Notes: generated from the letters alone by a model not told the origin. Shown: positions 48,746 to 61,059, counted from the first letter of the stretch. The stretch is DNA of 64,000 nucleotides from Albifimbria verrucaria (GCA_020081605.1 JAHREC010000011.1:868001-932000); one strand, 5' to 3'. Program-made: numbers and translations.

Positions 48746-49691
48746 CTAGACATACACGAGTGCAAACATGCAAATCACCATCATCACAACCACCATGGTC
48801 ATCAGTATCGCGATCTTGAGCCAAAGCGTCCAATAATCCAGCCTTATATCGTTCAGAAAGTTATCCTTGCCATTGATATGCGGAAACTCTTCCTGTGGCT
48901 TGGCGACTTCAAGGAATTCGCATAGCTCCTCCCACCCGTCGCCAGGACTATACTCTAGTAGGTTATGCCGTGGCACCACATTGCGGATGTGTTCATTGTG
49001 CCTCTCGTAGAAGTCAAGTAGGGCCTTATTTGCGGCCGGCTCCCAGTAGCGATGTCCCTGCAACAAGATATAGTATATGCGGTTTACGAGGTTCCAGTGA
49101 AGGCCCAGGAACTTGTCAACAAAGCTAATCAGGCCCCACGACCTCCAAGAGAGCATCACAAATACGGATCGTTGCAAAGATCTAAGCCATGTATTGGCGG
49201 ACCTTGTCGTGAGAATGACTTTGGCGTGTGGATAAGCGGTAAGCAGCTCGTCTGCAAATAGCCAGCCGGGACTAGCAGCCACAGTCTGGCAGGTGTGTAA
49301 TTAGTTCTCAAGATCCAATATAGAGTATTTAAGAGGTAGACGGCGGCGATTGTCCATGCGGTGCGACTTACATCATAATTTTCAAGTAAAAGGTCAAAGT
49401 CTTCTTTCTGGAAGGGCACGCCGATGCCGCTATACTTTGCATCTATGGCAGAGAGCCAGAGCTGAAAATGATGCTTGTCTTTGTTCTTCTTAACCTCGTA
49501 GTAGTTGTAAGGTTTTAGGCCTAAGTTTTGTAACGCCAAGCAGAGGGCTTTGAAGGGTTAATACCATTAACAAAAATGAAAATGAAAGGACGTTGCCGCT
49601 CACATGTGGTTCCTGTCCAGGGCAGCCCTAGGACAAGGACTTTCATTTTTATTGACCGTCGTAGAGATGAGGATTCATGGTCGGATCCCAT
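48746..49691 (-). CDS. Sulfotransferase-like P-loop protein with C-terminal membrane segment
   Basis: Belongs to the fungal sulfotransferase-like group (Sulfotransfer_4 type). The P-loop-like VLVLGLPWTGTTSLCLAL binds the phosphosulfate donor in true sulfotransferases. Further features are ADELLTAYPHAKVILTTRSA (3'-phosphate-binding region), NTWLRSLQ and DGWEELCEFLE. Three exons on the minus strand, 49691-49604, 49547-49372 and 49285-48746; introns of 56 and 86 nt splice in phase and no repair is needed. The last 30 residues are a single hydrophobic segment (IAILMTMVVVMMVICMFALV), so the enzyme is probably tail-anchored. A paralogue with the same design lies 2 kb away on the same strand. The real activity of this fungal group is mostly unknown. 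Confidence 0.8.
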
Positions 49692-51588
49692 GGTAAAATC
49701 ACTCGCTGAGACTGAATTTTTCAAGAGGTTTTCGTACAAATATGCGGATTTACAGTAACCTCGTGCAGAGTGGTTGGATTTATATTCTGGCGGCTTGATG
49801 CTGCCATACGATCACACGGTCAACCCCGTGGTGTCAAAATAAAGAGGCGGGCAATGACGCTCGACTTTAGTCTTGAAAATTTTACCTAAGTGCTTGGAAT
49901 TTAATTCGAATCGGATATTCCTGGTAACTCCAACCTTGTGTTCCAATCTGCATGCCGGTGTCTTGTCACATCACAATCAAAATCGGCCCATACTGGTATT
50001 GGCTGTTGGGAGGGCATCCAAGAAGTACTCAGGGTCTGTCTTAGCAGAGGTACCGACAGCCCGAGAGACAATTTATTACTGCATTGATGTCTCTGTAATG
50101 TGGCTTTTAGCCAGCCATCTATAACCACTGACGAAACTATTACATCGGCACGGCTCGTCGGCAGGTTGGTTGTGAGTAATTGCTGTGCACGTCCGAGTGG
50201 CTGCAGGAGCAATGGCCGTTCAAAATGGACAAACATACACGATCCATAGCAGGGTTCTCAGCATATTACTTCTGCGTACATCTTTGTGGACGATACCTTG
50301 CCAATGTATGGAGTAGAGCGGCCATGGTGTCTTATCTAGGATCTTCTTCACCACGTCATCGGCAACGTCGAAATAGTCCACTTTGTAGACTCCCCATAGC
50401 ACGATAAATACACACATTAGACGCGATGGTCATGACAGTAGATCTTTTTCATGGCCGAAGGTCGATATTGCCGAGGAACACAAGGATGCTGACGCCCTTG
50501 AGCGGTTTGAGACGCTCATAGGTCGCAGTTTCGCACCGACGATCCGGGACCAACGCCCGCACGGTCCCCTTACAGACAAAGACATAGCCATAGGTGACCA
50601 AGGCGACGCGAAACAAGGCACGGCGTCAGCTAACTTCACCGAGGGCTATTATTCCGTTTTCCAAGGACTCCTCCAGCTGCTATGATTGTTGAACCTCGAG
50701 TGGCGCAATGATGCTCGCGGTGCCTGCCAGCGGCCGAGTCACAGACCCCAACTGCGATTGGGTCTCTGCAGGTTTCAATCCTAAAATTGTCTTATATTAC
50801 TGTGGAGATTTTGTTTGAGGAATCATCATGCCGGCCACAAGTAGCTTTTTAAGTGGAATGTACTGTTAACACTAGCTCGCAATGGTTACGAGACGAATTA
50901 CCCTTCCCTAGTATCGTTGATATCAGACATGAGGTAGGTTCCTTTATTCGTAACCTAATAAAACAGGTTTTAGGATGCGTAATTATTAACTATTTGCCGA
51001 CAGCTGATAAGAGTTTGTAGCCTCCTAGCCTGCTATCTAGCTGGCGATGCCGGGAACAAGGATCAGGTGGTTCTTTCTTTCTTGTTCTTTTTTTTCTTTT
51101 TTTTTTTACTAGCCGCCGACGTTCCGAGACAGGTGCGTGGCGGTCTTATCCTGTGGCGGCGGTATTATCCAGGGAGATGATGCCAGATCTTCATCTGTAT
51201 CTCCTTGAGCGCCTTGAGATACCAGAAATGTCGTGGGCAAGAATAATAACCAATGAAAATCGGATAAATTTTAGTTACATTTCAAACCTCGTAGATTAAT
51301 CGATTGTACATGTACCTGTATTTAGGATTAGTACTTAGTACTATAGCGTAAAAGTCACAGCTTCTATAGTTATCTGGTTAATCGAGGATCCTCTGGATGT
51401 CACTTTTCGTATTGATATGATAACTAAGGTACTATGAGGCTGCTACTTTTCCGGCACCTTAAGGCGCTCAAGGAGATTCACGCAAGCCACTCCCTTGGCC
51501 CATATGTGTTTGAAGAAATAGGTGCCTTTGCTAACTACACGATTATCTAGATATCAATGCGTTTATAAGTACTAGAACCGCCTCTAGA
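49692..51588. other. Spacer between sulfotransferase-like paralogues
   Basis: Contains the kinase relic below and a plus-strand coding-like stretch at 50400-50686 without start or family. A T-rich tract lies at 51080-51110. The rest is AT-rich with nothing recognised. Confidence 0.45.
50150..50420 (-). pseudogene. Relic of an aminoglycoside-kinase/RIO-like fungal protein kinase
   Basis: In one frame, LYSIHWQGIVHKDVRRSNML matches the catalytic loop of small fungal kinases (normally H-G-D-x-x-x-x-N). After a -1 shift near 50245, MFVHFERPLL matches the metal-binding D-F-E-R region with His in place of Asp. N-terminal lobe sequences are missing and stops occur on both sides. It is therefore a decayed fragment, not a consensus artefact alone. 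Confidence 0.45.
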
Positions 51589-52600
51589 CTACAGAAAGTA
51601 GGACGTTGCCCAAACTCCCGTGGCTGGGATCGCAAGGAAACCGAGCAACTTCCACGTAGCGGACCACATCTTGGGGCGGAGCACATTTGCCCAACGAGTG
51701 TGGAAGTGGTCTTTTCCATATGCATTTGGGTACGGCTCTTCTGGGATATCGTGACCAAGAAACCCGCAGAGCTTGTCCCAGCTGAAGCCGTCTTCCAGCC
51801 GGAACACGGCTACATTTGGTCTTTGGCCAAGTTCCTGGATCTGTTTCTGTCTTTATCAGATGTCAGCCAATGAACGAGTTTCCAAGCAGTACGAGTTGGA
51901 AATTATGACCTACCTGAGGACAAAGTCAGCCTTGGCATCCTCGATGCCGTTGACGCTGCCTTTTCGATGAAAAATCACTTCCTCTATGGTGCAAGTGAGC
52001 CTACAGAATGCCCCAATCCAAGGATCTATTCTCCTGAAGAAGCTGAGTGGGAAGGAATTGGCCATCTTCATCAGCTCGCAAATGGTACTCTTCACAGATT
52101 TGATCCATGAATCGGCGTCGCGGTCGGTAATGATGAACTTGGCGTCGGGGTAAAATTCGAGAAACTCATCAAAAAGTACTGCGGCACCGTCATAATGGCC
52201 TGAATTTCACAAAGGAAGACTTAGCACCGGGTTAATATAGCATAAGGACGTTGTGACTCACATCATGCTCGGCAAACCATTTATCAAACTCCTCCTTACC
52301 GTACGGCTCAGCCGTGTCACTGAGGTACTTGCTTCGCAGAGCCTCCTCAAAGACCTCCATGTTGGTGGTGCTGTCGATGGAGAAGACCTGCTTACTGTGA
52401 AACGGCCTATATCCGAGAATCTCGAGGGCTGTGTACAGCGATGTAGTACCGACACTGACAGAAATAAATTAGAGAGAGCTGCAAAACGAAGATACGTGTA
52501 TCATTGGCCATAGTACCACTCACCGACTACGGCTAAGCACGATGACCTTTGTTTGCCGCACCTCCTGGGCTGCAGGCATTTTGTCAATTGCTCTGGACAT
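51589..52600 (-). CDS. Sulfotransferase-like P-loop protein, second copy
   Basis: A paralogue of the gene at 48746. The P-loop region reads VIVLSRSRVGTTSLYTALEI with Arg-Val where the other copy has Trp-Thr. Then EFLEFYPDAKFIITDRDA, DSWIKSV, RLEDGFSWDKLCGFLG and a hydrophobic C-terminus (WKLLGFLAIPATGVWATSY). Four exons: 52600-52524, 52454-52262, 52199-51914 and 51850-51589, all in phase. One -1 G loss near 52181 restores DAIMTVPAVLFDEF. The P-loop begins with S-R-S rather than the usual G-x-P, so activity may differ. About 270 aa. Confidence 0.75.
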
Positions 52601-54534
52601 GGTCGTAGGTGGGTTCAGGTAGACATGAAAGTTTCAATGTCAAGATAAAGAGCATGCAGCTGACAGATTTTGAGTAACAACTAGAATGTTCAGCCGCCAA
52701 ATGCCATCTTATAGAGCAAAGGCAACCAGGTCTACCCGAAGCTGCAAAAAGCCTTTTCCACGCCGTACAGCGCCGCTGCCGCCCTGGTCGAGACATGTAT
52801 GTTTAACCCAAATCTTACTAATTTGAGACAAATCCTGTCCAATTCAGTACTGGCGTTTTCCAGTTGTGACACCATTTATTGAAACTTGTGATACCAAGTG
52901 GCGGGGTATGTCACAGTATGCGGAGTGAATTGTAGGTAGGCGGCTGAAGCTGCAAGTAGCACATGAATGTGGAGAGTGTTCTAAGACATGGATGTGAAAT
53001 GTGCTATGTTTATGATTTTGTACATTCAGACGGATTGTCTATGACTTCCACTTATGAGTATGACAATACTGTGTCTCCAACACTACGCGCTTGACGAAAT
53101 AGTACCAAAATGAACAAGCTGCTACTAGTAGTACTGTAACTTTCAATTATAGCAGGTTTGATCATTAAGTTAGACAGTAGATAGTCTCTCCACATTATCT
53201 GGACAAGTCCGTGAAGTATGGTCGATTATTCCACAGACTCCGCAGCATCGCCCTCTCTTCTGTCGTTGTCCTAGGCTGCTTAGTTGTCTAGTGTTCCGGG
53301 CTTGAGCTGGTGATCCCTTCGGCTTGACACTATTGATTACTAAGGATATAAAACAGAAAAATGATAATAATAGAATAAAGAATTGAAAAATAGTTCTATA
53401 TATATATTTTAGAGTTTCTTCTTCACAAAGCCTTGAATGCCAATGGTAACCGCAGAATCGGAACTGTTGTTCTCATTTTAATATTGACTACCAGCTATTG
53501 AAACTCGATCGAATAACTAAGAGAGAGGACGAAGATTTGCCTAGTTGCTTCTCTCGGGATAAACAAGCCTAGGCACCAACTCCTAATTCTGTAATTTATT
53601 ACCAAATAGGCAGAGGGAAAATCAACTATTTTTGCCATCAGATTTTGTTGTATTGCAACAAAAAGTTGATAAAACTTGGTTGTCTAGGGTGGCTGTTGAC
53701 CTGAGCAAGAGATAAGCTGTCTGTCAGATGGCCTCTTTCAAAAAGTGGATGAAATACATAAAGGCATGCTAAACAAAGAAATACGGAAGATATTATTCTA
53801 TGGCTCGCCGTTGAAATGCATATGCTACTTCCCTCTACTGTACTACCATTATCTAGGCACTGCTTTGTCTTAGATTAAGCTTTCATTATGCTGATACTGC
53901 ATCGTTGTCTACGGTACAGCGTAGTCATCTCCAACACATCCACCCTGTACACCGTTCCTCTAACCGATACAGTAAAGCTTGTCCTTCGTATTCAGCACAG
54001 TACACCTTCTAGCGTTTGGGTTGAACACTTGTTTGTTCATTCGAGCATCAGAGCAGCCAGTAACGGTTATCTTCTGTTTAACTTAAATTAATCTTATATA
54101 GCTACCAGTATCCTAATGCCTTGCTATATTGTTAACTCCGAGATACAAAGTTAACGTCTACTACACAATCGATGAGATATGCTAAACACATCCAAAATCC
54201 GTTGACTGCATGGCGATTCTTCACCTATCACCTTTTCCTTGTTGACAGCCCTAAGTTTAGCGACAATTTACAATCAGACTTTGCAATAGTAAGTTCTAGG
54301 ACTTGGCATATCTACTTGAAATCTTGCATCAGACTGGATGGAATATGGGAGGTAGTGGAAGCGATGCAAGCACACTGCACTTCAACTAGCAGCATCGATA
54401 TACCATAATTCCTCGCCTATGGGAATCTTCTCTCCAGACATTATGGCTGTGATGATTAATAGCTGGAAAGTGCTCATATCGAATTGTTCCTCCACATACA
54501 TTCACCTAGCCAGCCTCACATCTGGTAACAAGCT
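52601..54534. other. AT-rich gene-free region
   Basis: No gene supported. Holds the dispersed repeat copy at 53350-53695. Short frames at 53888-54408 show no family. Confidence 0.5.
53350..53695. repeat. Dispersed repeat copy, degenerate
   Basis: Matches 61680-62005 in the same order: an AATAATAATAG stretch, a TCGGAA(T/C)T end, TTGAAACTCGAT, GCCTAGTTGCTT/GCTAGTTTGCTT, TTTATTA, TATTGCAACAAAA and GTCTAGGGTGGCTG. Similarity stops sharply after GTCTAGGGTGGCTG. The copies differ by substitutions and small indels, so the pair is old. Confidence 0.7.
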
Positions 54535-54827
54535 GCAGTTGTGTAACAATCGAACAGACTTCGTCAGCGACATATGATAACGGTGTTTTGCCTTGTTCAT
54601 CCCTTATATTGGCCTTGGACTGAATAATAGACTCCATCCGTGTAACAAGCGAATAGGCTTTTCAGCGACACTTAAAGGCCGTGTTTGTCCCCGTTTGTCC
54701 TTAAAATCAGCCTCGAATGCTTTCTCAAGCACCTGAGCAATACAGACAAATTTCAACAAGGAGGTTCGTAAAAGCGGTACTGTTACTGTCCAAAATTTTG
54801 GGCAATAGTCGCTTCCCTGCTTGTCTA
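54535..54827 (-). pseudogene. Decayed ankyrin repeats downstream of the HET gene
   Basis: Just after the stop of the HET-ankyrin gene, frames on the same strand still show ankyrin text: DFKDKRGQT-x-PLSVAEK and then ANIRDEQGKTPLSYVADE. They lie in different frames with stops between them. The repeat array was evidently longer once. Confidence 0.55.
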
Positions 54828-56420
54828 TCACTTCAATAATATTGGAACGCCATTCTTCAGTGGCAAATGAAGGATAAGTCCTTCCCCTTTATGATTCGAA
54901 CCAGCCTTCGCTCCACCCTGAAGCAATATCCAAAGCACATCCAAATACTGTCTTGCTGCATATTCCAGCGACGTCCTTGCCTGCTCAATTCTCGAATTGG
55001 CTTTAAACCCCTTCTCAAGCAGCATCTCAATAACATTTAGATGGCCACTTGCTACGGCATATGCTAGCGGTGTCCTGCCCCATTTATTCTTTGAATCAGC
55101 CTCAGCCCCTGTCTTAAGCAGCATCTCAATAACGTTTGGATAGCCTCTTTCTGCGGCGTACGACAGCGGTGTCCTGCCGTATTTATCTTTTGAATCAGCC
55201 TCAGCTCCTTTGTCGAGTAGCAGCTGGACAATAGGCTCGTGTCCGTATGAGACCGCATAGTTGAGTGGTGTCCAACCCCTCGTATCTTTCCCCTTTAAAT
55301 TACTTCCCTGTTCAATCAACTGCTTCATAACAGTAGTTAGCCCTCTCTCGGCTGCCCAGCGTGAGGGCATCGGATAATGGCCATCATAAAACTCTCTTAA
55401 AAGTCTTCGAATTGACTGTGGCTGCTTTCTCGGAGCTGAGTTGGGATCGCAGCGATATAAGAATTGAATTGTGTTATAGAGAACTTCATCCTCGGAGTTT
55501 CCGTAGTTTGGCTGTAAGATATCAGAGTTCTTTGCATCTGACGCTATCCCAAGCAGGGCATATATCATATCCCGAGGGTCTTGCGCTTGGGTTTCATTAA
55601 AATTTATCAAGAGAGTGTAAAGATCCCAACCCTGATTACCCCAAGAATCTAACCTTAAAGGACCAGGCATAATGTCTAGAACCGATTGGCAATGTGAACT
55701 TGGTTGTACACCCATCAGGATTGGAGCTATGGAAAAAAATTGCGAAGGGATGAATTTGGTCCCGCAGCATACTACAGCGGCGTTTGCATTCGCCACTTCT
55801 TGCAGAATCCAAACTCTCTTGAACCATGGCTGATCCAAAAGATGCTGTAGGCCTTTGAGTCTTTGGACAGCCAAGACTGAGTCTTGATCGTGCAAGGTTA
55901 GTTGGGCCGCTATCCCAAGGTCCACCCAGCGTAAGTCTGTAGTCTCCCATTTGCTGTATGCATGCTTCCTGGCCTCTTCTTGTAGCTTCTTCATGGAATC
56001 CATGAAAACGTTTGTTTCGTACGTGGATGGACCCAACCAGATGACAACTCGGTCGGCATGTCGGTAGATATCTCCCATTTGTTTGACTTGATGTCCCCGC
56101 TCTTCCGGATGACTCTGGTTGATGCAAATAGCGTCCACCCACAGTATACGATCCTGTTCTTGTAAACGGAGATCATGAAGAGCCCAATACAAGTTTTCAG
56201 TAATTTCCAATCTTTTGCCGTTCACGTCTATGTGATAAGCCAAAGCGGAGGAACCCCAAGTGTAAGACAAAGCTTCGTAAGTAATAGCTTCCTCCTTTTG
56301 GTCAAGGCGCGCGTGAAAAAGATTGCAGGATATGACGCCGCCTCTATCCCATTTTTTCAAACGAAGAAGCCGGAAAGAGGGCACGTCATGATCAATAGGA
56401 TCGTACTTGAAACGTTCCAT
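54828..56420 (-). CDS. HET-domain protein with ankyrin repeats
   Basis: An intact 530-codon frame. The heterokaryon-incompatibility (HET) domain occupies about residues 45-210: YEALSYTWG, LRLQEQDRILWVDAICINQ, HQVKQMGDIYRHADRVVIWL, WFKRVWILQEV. The region to about 330 (RDMIYALLGIASD) is the usual HET extension. Residues about 350-515 hold four to five ankyrin repeats such as GWTPLNYAVSYGHEPIVQLLL and GRTPLSYAAERGYPNVIEMLL. HET proteins trigger cell death when incompatible hyphae fuse, with the repeats acting as the sensing surface. The C-terminus is abrupt and ankyrin relics follow. The next gene on the same strand is an NLR, a common pairing in fungal allorecognition loci. Confidence 0.92.
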   Translation of the reverse strand: MERFKYDPIDHDVPSFRLLRLKKWDRGGVISCNLFHARLDQKEEAITYEALSYTWGSSALAYHIDVNGKRLEITENLYWALHDLRLQEQDRILWVDAICINQSHPEERGHQVKQMGDIYRHADRVVIWLGPSTYETNVFMDSMKKLQEEARKHAYSKWETTDLRWVDLGIAAQLTLHDQDSVLAVQRLKGLQHLLDQPWFKRVWILQEVANANAAVVCCGTKFIPSQFFSIAPILMGVQPSSHCQSVLDIMPGPLRLDSWGNQGWDLYTLLINFNETQAQDPRDMIYALLGIASDAKNSDILQPNYGNSEDEVLYNTIQFLYRCDPNSAPRKQPQSIRRLLREFYDGHYPMPSRWAAERGLTTVMKQLIEQGSNLKGKDTRGWTPLNYAVSYGHEPIVQLLLDKGAEADSKDKYGRTPLSYAAERGYPNVIEMLLKTGAEADSKNKWGRTPLAYAVASGHLNVIEMLLEKGFKANSRIEQARTSLEYAARQYLDVLWILLQGGAKAGSNHKGEGLILHLPLKNGVPILLK

Positions 56421-57090
56421 AGCTGAGCTTTTGGAGGTCTTAGAAAGCAGTCAATGAGACTTATCCTTGAGCTCTATGAGATAATATGAAGCTCCGTTAA
56501 ACTCGCAAATATGGGCTGCGTAAGAAACGGCGACAAAAAGAGTTAAGGTGTATGATCTAGGGTTGGCGGCCCTGCATTGGAATGACGGTGCCGGGACCAG
56601 GGCTGTCACATCGTCGTTGGGCTTCAAGCAATTGAAATATATGGCTTTGGGCTATGAGTGTTGGGCAGAGCAGGCAGTGAGGCTGCATTTTCGGACAAGA
56701 GCATAGCCACCAACCAGTGTACGTGTCTATGAACATGACTGGTGGAGGAATGAAACACTGCCACCAATCTCTAACATCTGTTGGCGTATCTTTCTTACAC
56801 TTTCATTTCCAAGGCCACATTAAAATACTGCACCTCTGTGGATAGTGGGTTGGGGCAGCACATCCGCCAGCCATCTTGAATCTAGGCAGTGAATTTATTG
56901 CAAACCTAGTCGATAGGTTTGGGTACTATATGTTCTTTCATTTGATGGTAGTTCCTAATGTGCAGCTCCAGGACAGATATCGAACAGTGTTCTGCTTATA
57001 ACCTCGATAATTATTGTAGAATTACCATAAATTAAGTTGCAGCAAATATTTACGTGTGTACAACTATCACTGGTAGAATACATTACACTG
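56421..57090. other. Intergenic
   Basis: Promoter of the HET gene and 3' flank of the NLR. Nothing else recognised. Confidence 0.45.
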
Positions 57091-60000
57091 CTACCCAAGA
57101 CGGAATATCCTACCCAAAGTGCTCATCCATGTATCCGATCCTTGTGCTTCGATAAGTTCGCGTAAAGCTCGAGCATTATAATCTTTTGCTTCAAACTCGT
57201 CCAGAGCTGCCCTCCAATTAGCCTTTCGTCCCTTGTCTGTCAAGACACTGCCAGCAGGCACAAGGATCATGCACTTTTTATATCTCCATTCTATACTCCA
57301 TGCCGTACCACAACTGGCGGTTAGTTTGTCCGGGAATGCTAGAAGCCAATCCAAGGGCGTTAACCCTGTTGAATCGTGTGCATTAACATATGAGCCTCTT
57401 TTAACCAATTCAACACAAATTTCAGGCGGCGCGATGTGTAGTGCTGTATATGGCGGCGTCCGTAGCGTGCCAGGCACAACCGCAGGATTATTCGGGCTTT
57501 GACCATTCTCCAGCGCCAGAATTGCTAGCTTGTAAAAGGTCGATTCGACTCCCTTCTCGAACGTGCTTCCAGTCAACTGGAGGCCGACACTACACATTTT
57601 GGAAAGAAGTGTGTGGAAAAAGTCTGGGTCTTGATCCATGCTATACCCGTTCTCCAACAGTAAACGGGCCATTACGAGGCACCTTTCGTGTGAGCCCACG
57701 TCAAGTGGATCGCTTATGAGGAAGCTAAGCAACGGGTAACGGGCACCAGGAGTGGACCCAAGATTCCTGAGTTCATCTGGGCTCGCTGTTATCCAATCTC
57801 GAAGACAAAGGCTCAGCTTGTTGAAAACAATAAACGGGAGATGTACATTGCCCCAGTTAGCAGATGAAGAATGCAAACTGGGAAATAGTCGAAACTCCGT
57901 AGTGGGAATGCTGCGGAGGAATTCAATATGGCTGTTTCCGTCGTGAGCTCCGATTGCACACCATGGTAAGCTATCTGGGCCCTGAAATATCTCTCGTCTG
58001 CGAAAGAGAAAACGTGACCATAAGCAGATAGCCAATATTTAAAATAAAAGGAATGTCCATTCTCAGTAATAAAAGGCGCAAGGTCACCGAGAACAATCCT
58101 CTTAAAGGACAATCCCATAAAGTATTCTAGGATGGTCTGGTGCATAAATTGAGGGTAGTCACCATGGAGTTCGACGAGCCCGCCGCTCCAGGTGGTCAAG
58201 TCATGCCTCACTCTGTAGGCTTTCTCCTCCATGTCCGCATCACCAGAGGATACTCTGTCTTTATTCAACATGTCTCGGGCCTCTTGAAAAGTGCTACATG
58301 CTGAGATTAGCACTGCTTCTCTCATGCTAGTGGCTTTGGTCGTGTTTTCACGCTGGCGAACGAGAAGCTCGAGCAGAACATAAGTTTGGCGGCGGTGTGA
58401 CCGATCTATACGTTCAATAATCAAGTCGTAGAAGGCCTGGAGGTCATCTGGAAGTTTCCAGAGAGTTTCTTCTAGTTTCTCCCTTGACACAAGTTGCGTG
58501 GATGTTGAAATGGCGTTTGATAACTCCTGTACGGCAAGCTTTACCCAAAGAAACACACCATTTGCTTTGTAGGTAATAATAGACGCGATTGGGATGATGG
58601 AAGGATTTGCGATATGCAGAGCCGCTAATGAACGTGCTGCAAACTGCTCGATATCAGCCCTTGTGAAATCCTGCAAGGCGAAGTTGTGGTGGGCGGAGAA
58701 ATGGTTGTGGAGTTGCTTCCATGGTCGGCTTGACACGCAGACCTTCACCCGAGTCTTTGATCCCGGGGTATGTGAACAAGCCCTTTGAGGAATCTACTGA
58801 TCATGTCTAGATGACCGTCGAATTCATCCAGCGCATCGAAAAATAAGATGAGTTCCATAGGCATTTGGGTTTGGTTGAGCAGCTGGCGGAGCATCTTCTC
58901 GAGCTTTATTATCAGCTGATTGGTGTCATCGAAAAATCCTCCATCAAGTCTATAAGAAATTCTGTTTCAACAACGCGTAAACAAGATAGAGCACGAGAAG
59001 TGATTTCTGGAAGCTTGGTGTTGTCCCTAAAACGCAGCTCTGCTTCAATATCAGCAAGCCTCTTCTCGACTTTCTCTCTGGTTTCGTCGTCTATGTCGTA
59101 TAAGCGCTGCTCTGGTGCTTCTCTATGTATGCGGCTCTTATCAGGGCTACCTTTTATAAGAGTCTCGAGCATGCTTCTCCTTGCCTGTTCAAGCTGTCTA
59201 TTTTCTTTTTGATACTGGCTGTACTCAAGCTGTATGTCATGATACTGTCTCTCGAAAGCCTTGTAATAAGGTGCAAGAATCTGAATTATTAGGCTTCTTA
59301 ACACTCCCTCGAAGGATTTTTGAATAGCACTTCCTCGGTAGTGGAAAAAAAGCCGGCCCTGATTTCGTGAGAGACTCTTGTCCAGTCATGTAACAGCTCC
59401 CATGTGCGCTCACTTTTGAAGATGTACTTCATAAGCGTTGACTTACCTGAACCGGGCTTGCCATGAATCCAGAACAAGCCGGAACCATGCTGAAGCCATT
59501 CAGAAAACAAGGGCAGATCAAATATCCACCTAAAAGTATCTTGAAAGGGGTCATCAATTTGATCTACTCTAAAGTCTAGATCTGGTGAATCAATCGCGTT
59601 TAGCTGCTCTGTGACTACATTAGAGACGGGCGGTGAGGAGTGTCGGCCACGTTATTACCTTGTACAAACAAGAAGGTCGTAGAGAAATTACGCATGAAGC
59701 GTTCGTCTATTCCGCTGAGCGACGCATTAGAGTCACGTCGTAGTGCTGCTGGGAATGTTAGGTTGCTGTGAGGGTGTTTTAAGCGGGAACTTGTGTTTGG
59801 TGATAAATCCCCACGGAGACGGTTGTGTTGCGAACCACAGAGATCAGAAATTATCGCGACTATTGCTACGAGATTTGAGTCGCCTCTAGAGAACTTGACC
59901 ATGTTGGTGTGATTTTCGTTAATGGAGACCGTAAAAGCTTTGTTCTTGATGTCATGATTGCGGTGATTGGTTGCCGAATCCGGGTTTACAAGGACTGCCA

Positions 60001-61059
60001 AAGGGCCATTTCGGCTTCTAGAACCATCAGGCAGTGTCTGCAGAGTGTAAGCGTCGTCGTTAATTGATAAACAGTGGTATCTATACTCACGATGACGGTT
60101 GGCGATTCCTTCGTCTCATAGGCCCAAAAGATTTGCACAGTTCTAGTGAAAGATATGCCCTCAAACGATTTATTCAACTGCCGCAGATAGGCGCTGCCAT
60201 TTTCGCGGGATAGGTCTTGGATTAGGGTATCATTTGATTGACCCTGGACCATAGCCATTAAATGAGATTGGTGCATACCTAAGCTGGGAACACCAAACAT
60301 GATGGCTCCAGCGAGATTGGAAAGGATGCTTGAAATGCTAGTACCCCCTCAGCAAGGTACACGAGGGCTTGCTTTAGTACTAATCCACCTAGACTGTGAG
60401 CAAGAAATACGATAGGCTTAGCAGAGTCTAGGTTCCATCCTTGAGATTTGAGATGATGGATAAGGCCCAGTGCAATGTCTCCAATGGACTGGAACGAATT
60501 GCTACCTTCGAGGGCAGAATCGTATCCATAAATAATGGTTCGAACTCCAGGTATTGCTTTTGGTAATTCATCTCTAATCCACATGTAGGATTTATCCGAA
60601 TTATGGGGTTGCCAAGATCCGAAGGGATGACTTGCCAATCCTGAGATGGCGATACAGCTGAATAGTATATTAGCAAGGCATTACAACGCCATACCTTACC
60701 CCTTGTACCCACTCTGAGTGATGCTGACTGTTTGTGACATCATTGAGTACGGTCATGCCTAGAAAATGCGTGTCTAGGATAATCTTATCGCCAGTGGCCT
60801 CAGACAGCTGCAGCTCCCATTCTCGGCAATTTGAGCTTTGCTGGAGCGTTTGCGGCGCGCTTTTGAACTGAAGAGTTGCGACCTTTGTCGGAAGTCCTTC
60901 CCAAGGATCGGAGTTTCTGGCAATCGAGTAGACGACAACATGGTCCGGCTGGATACCCAACAGCCTGCCTAACAATTCGCCCAGTTGACGAGGACTTGCA
61001 ACATGGTTGGGGATCTTCCGCAGTCGGAAGACCTTCTGGGTCCAACCGCACCGATCCAT
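57091..61059 (-). CDS. NLR-like protein: alpha/beta-hydrolase, NACHT, ankyrin-like region
   Basis: A STAND protein of the fungal type with an N-terminal serine-esterase-like domain. The first 110 residues (VFRLRKIPNH, VATLQFKSAP) are the usual N-terminal strand-rich part. The hydrolase domain has GLASHPFGSW (oxyanion side), RTIIYGYDS and the nucleophile elbow FLAHSLGGLVLKQAL. NACHT has Walker A GLFWIHGKPGSGKST, Walker B LILFFDALDEFDG and VCVSSRPWK. The C-terminal 330 residues include degenerate ankyrin text (YTALHIAPPEICVELVKRG, GLTPLDWLL). Introns are inferred at about 60089-60040 and 59666-59625. At least five -1 losses are needed: near 60344-60348 (6 to 5 G), 59345-59351 (8 to 7 T), about 58950, about 58765 and about 58005. 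The hydrolase-NACHT join near 60700 is not fully resolved. Confidence 0.8.

Noticed and set aside
50400..50686. A plus-strand open stretch with balanced composition
   Set aside because: No start codon in frame and no family seen; possibly another relic, not strong enough to list as a gene.
60530..60550. tRNA B-box-like GGTTCGAACTCC
   Set aside because: It lies inside the NLR coding region and has no A-box or cloverleaf around it. No tRNA could be supported anywhere in the window.
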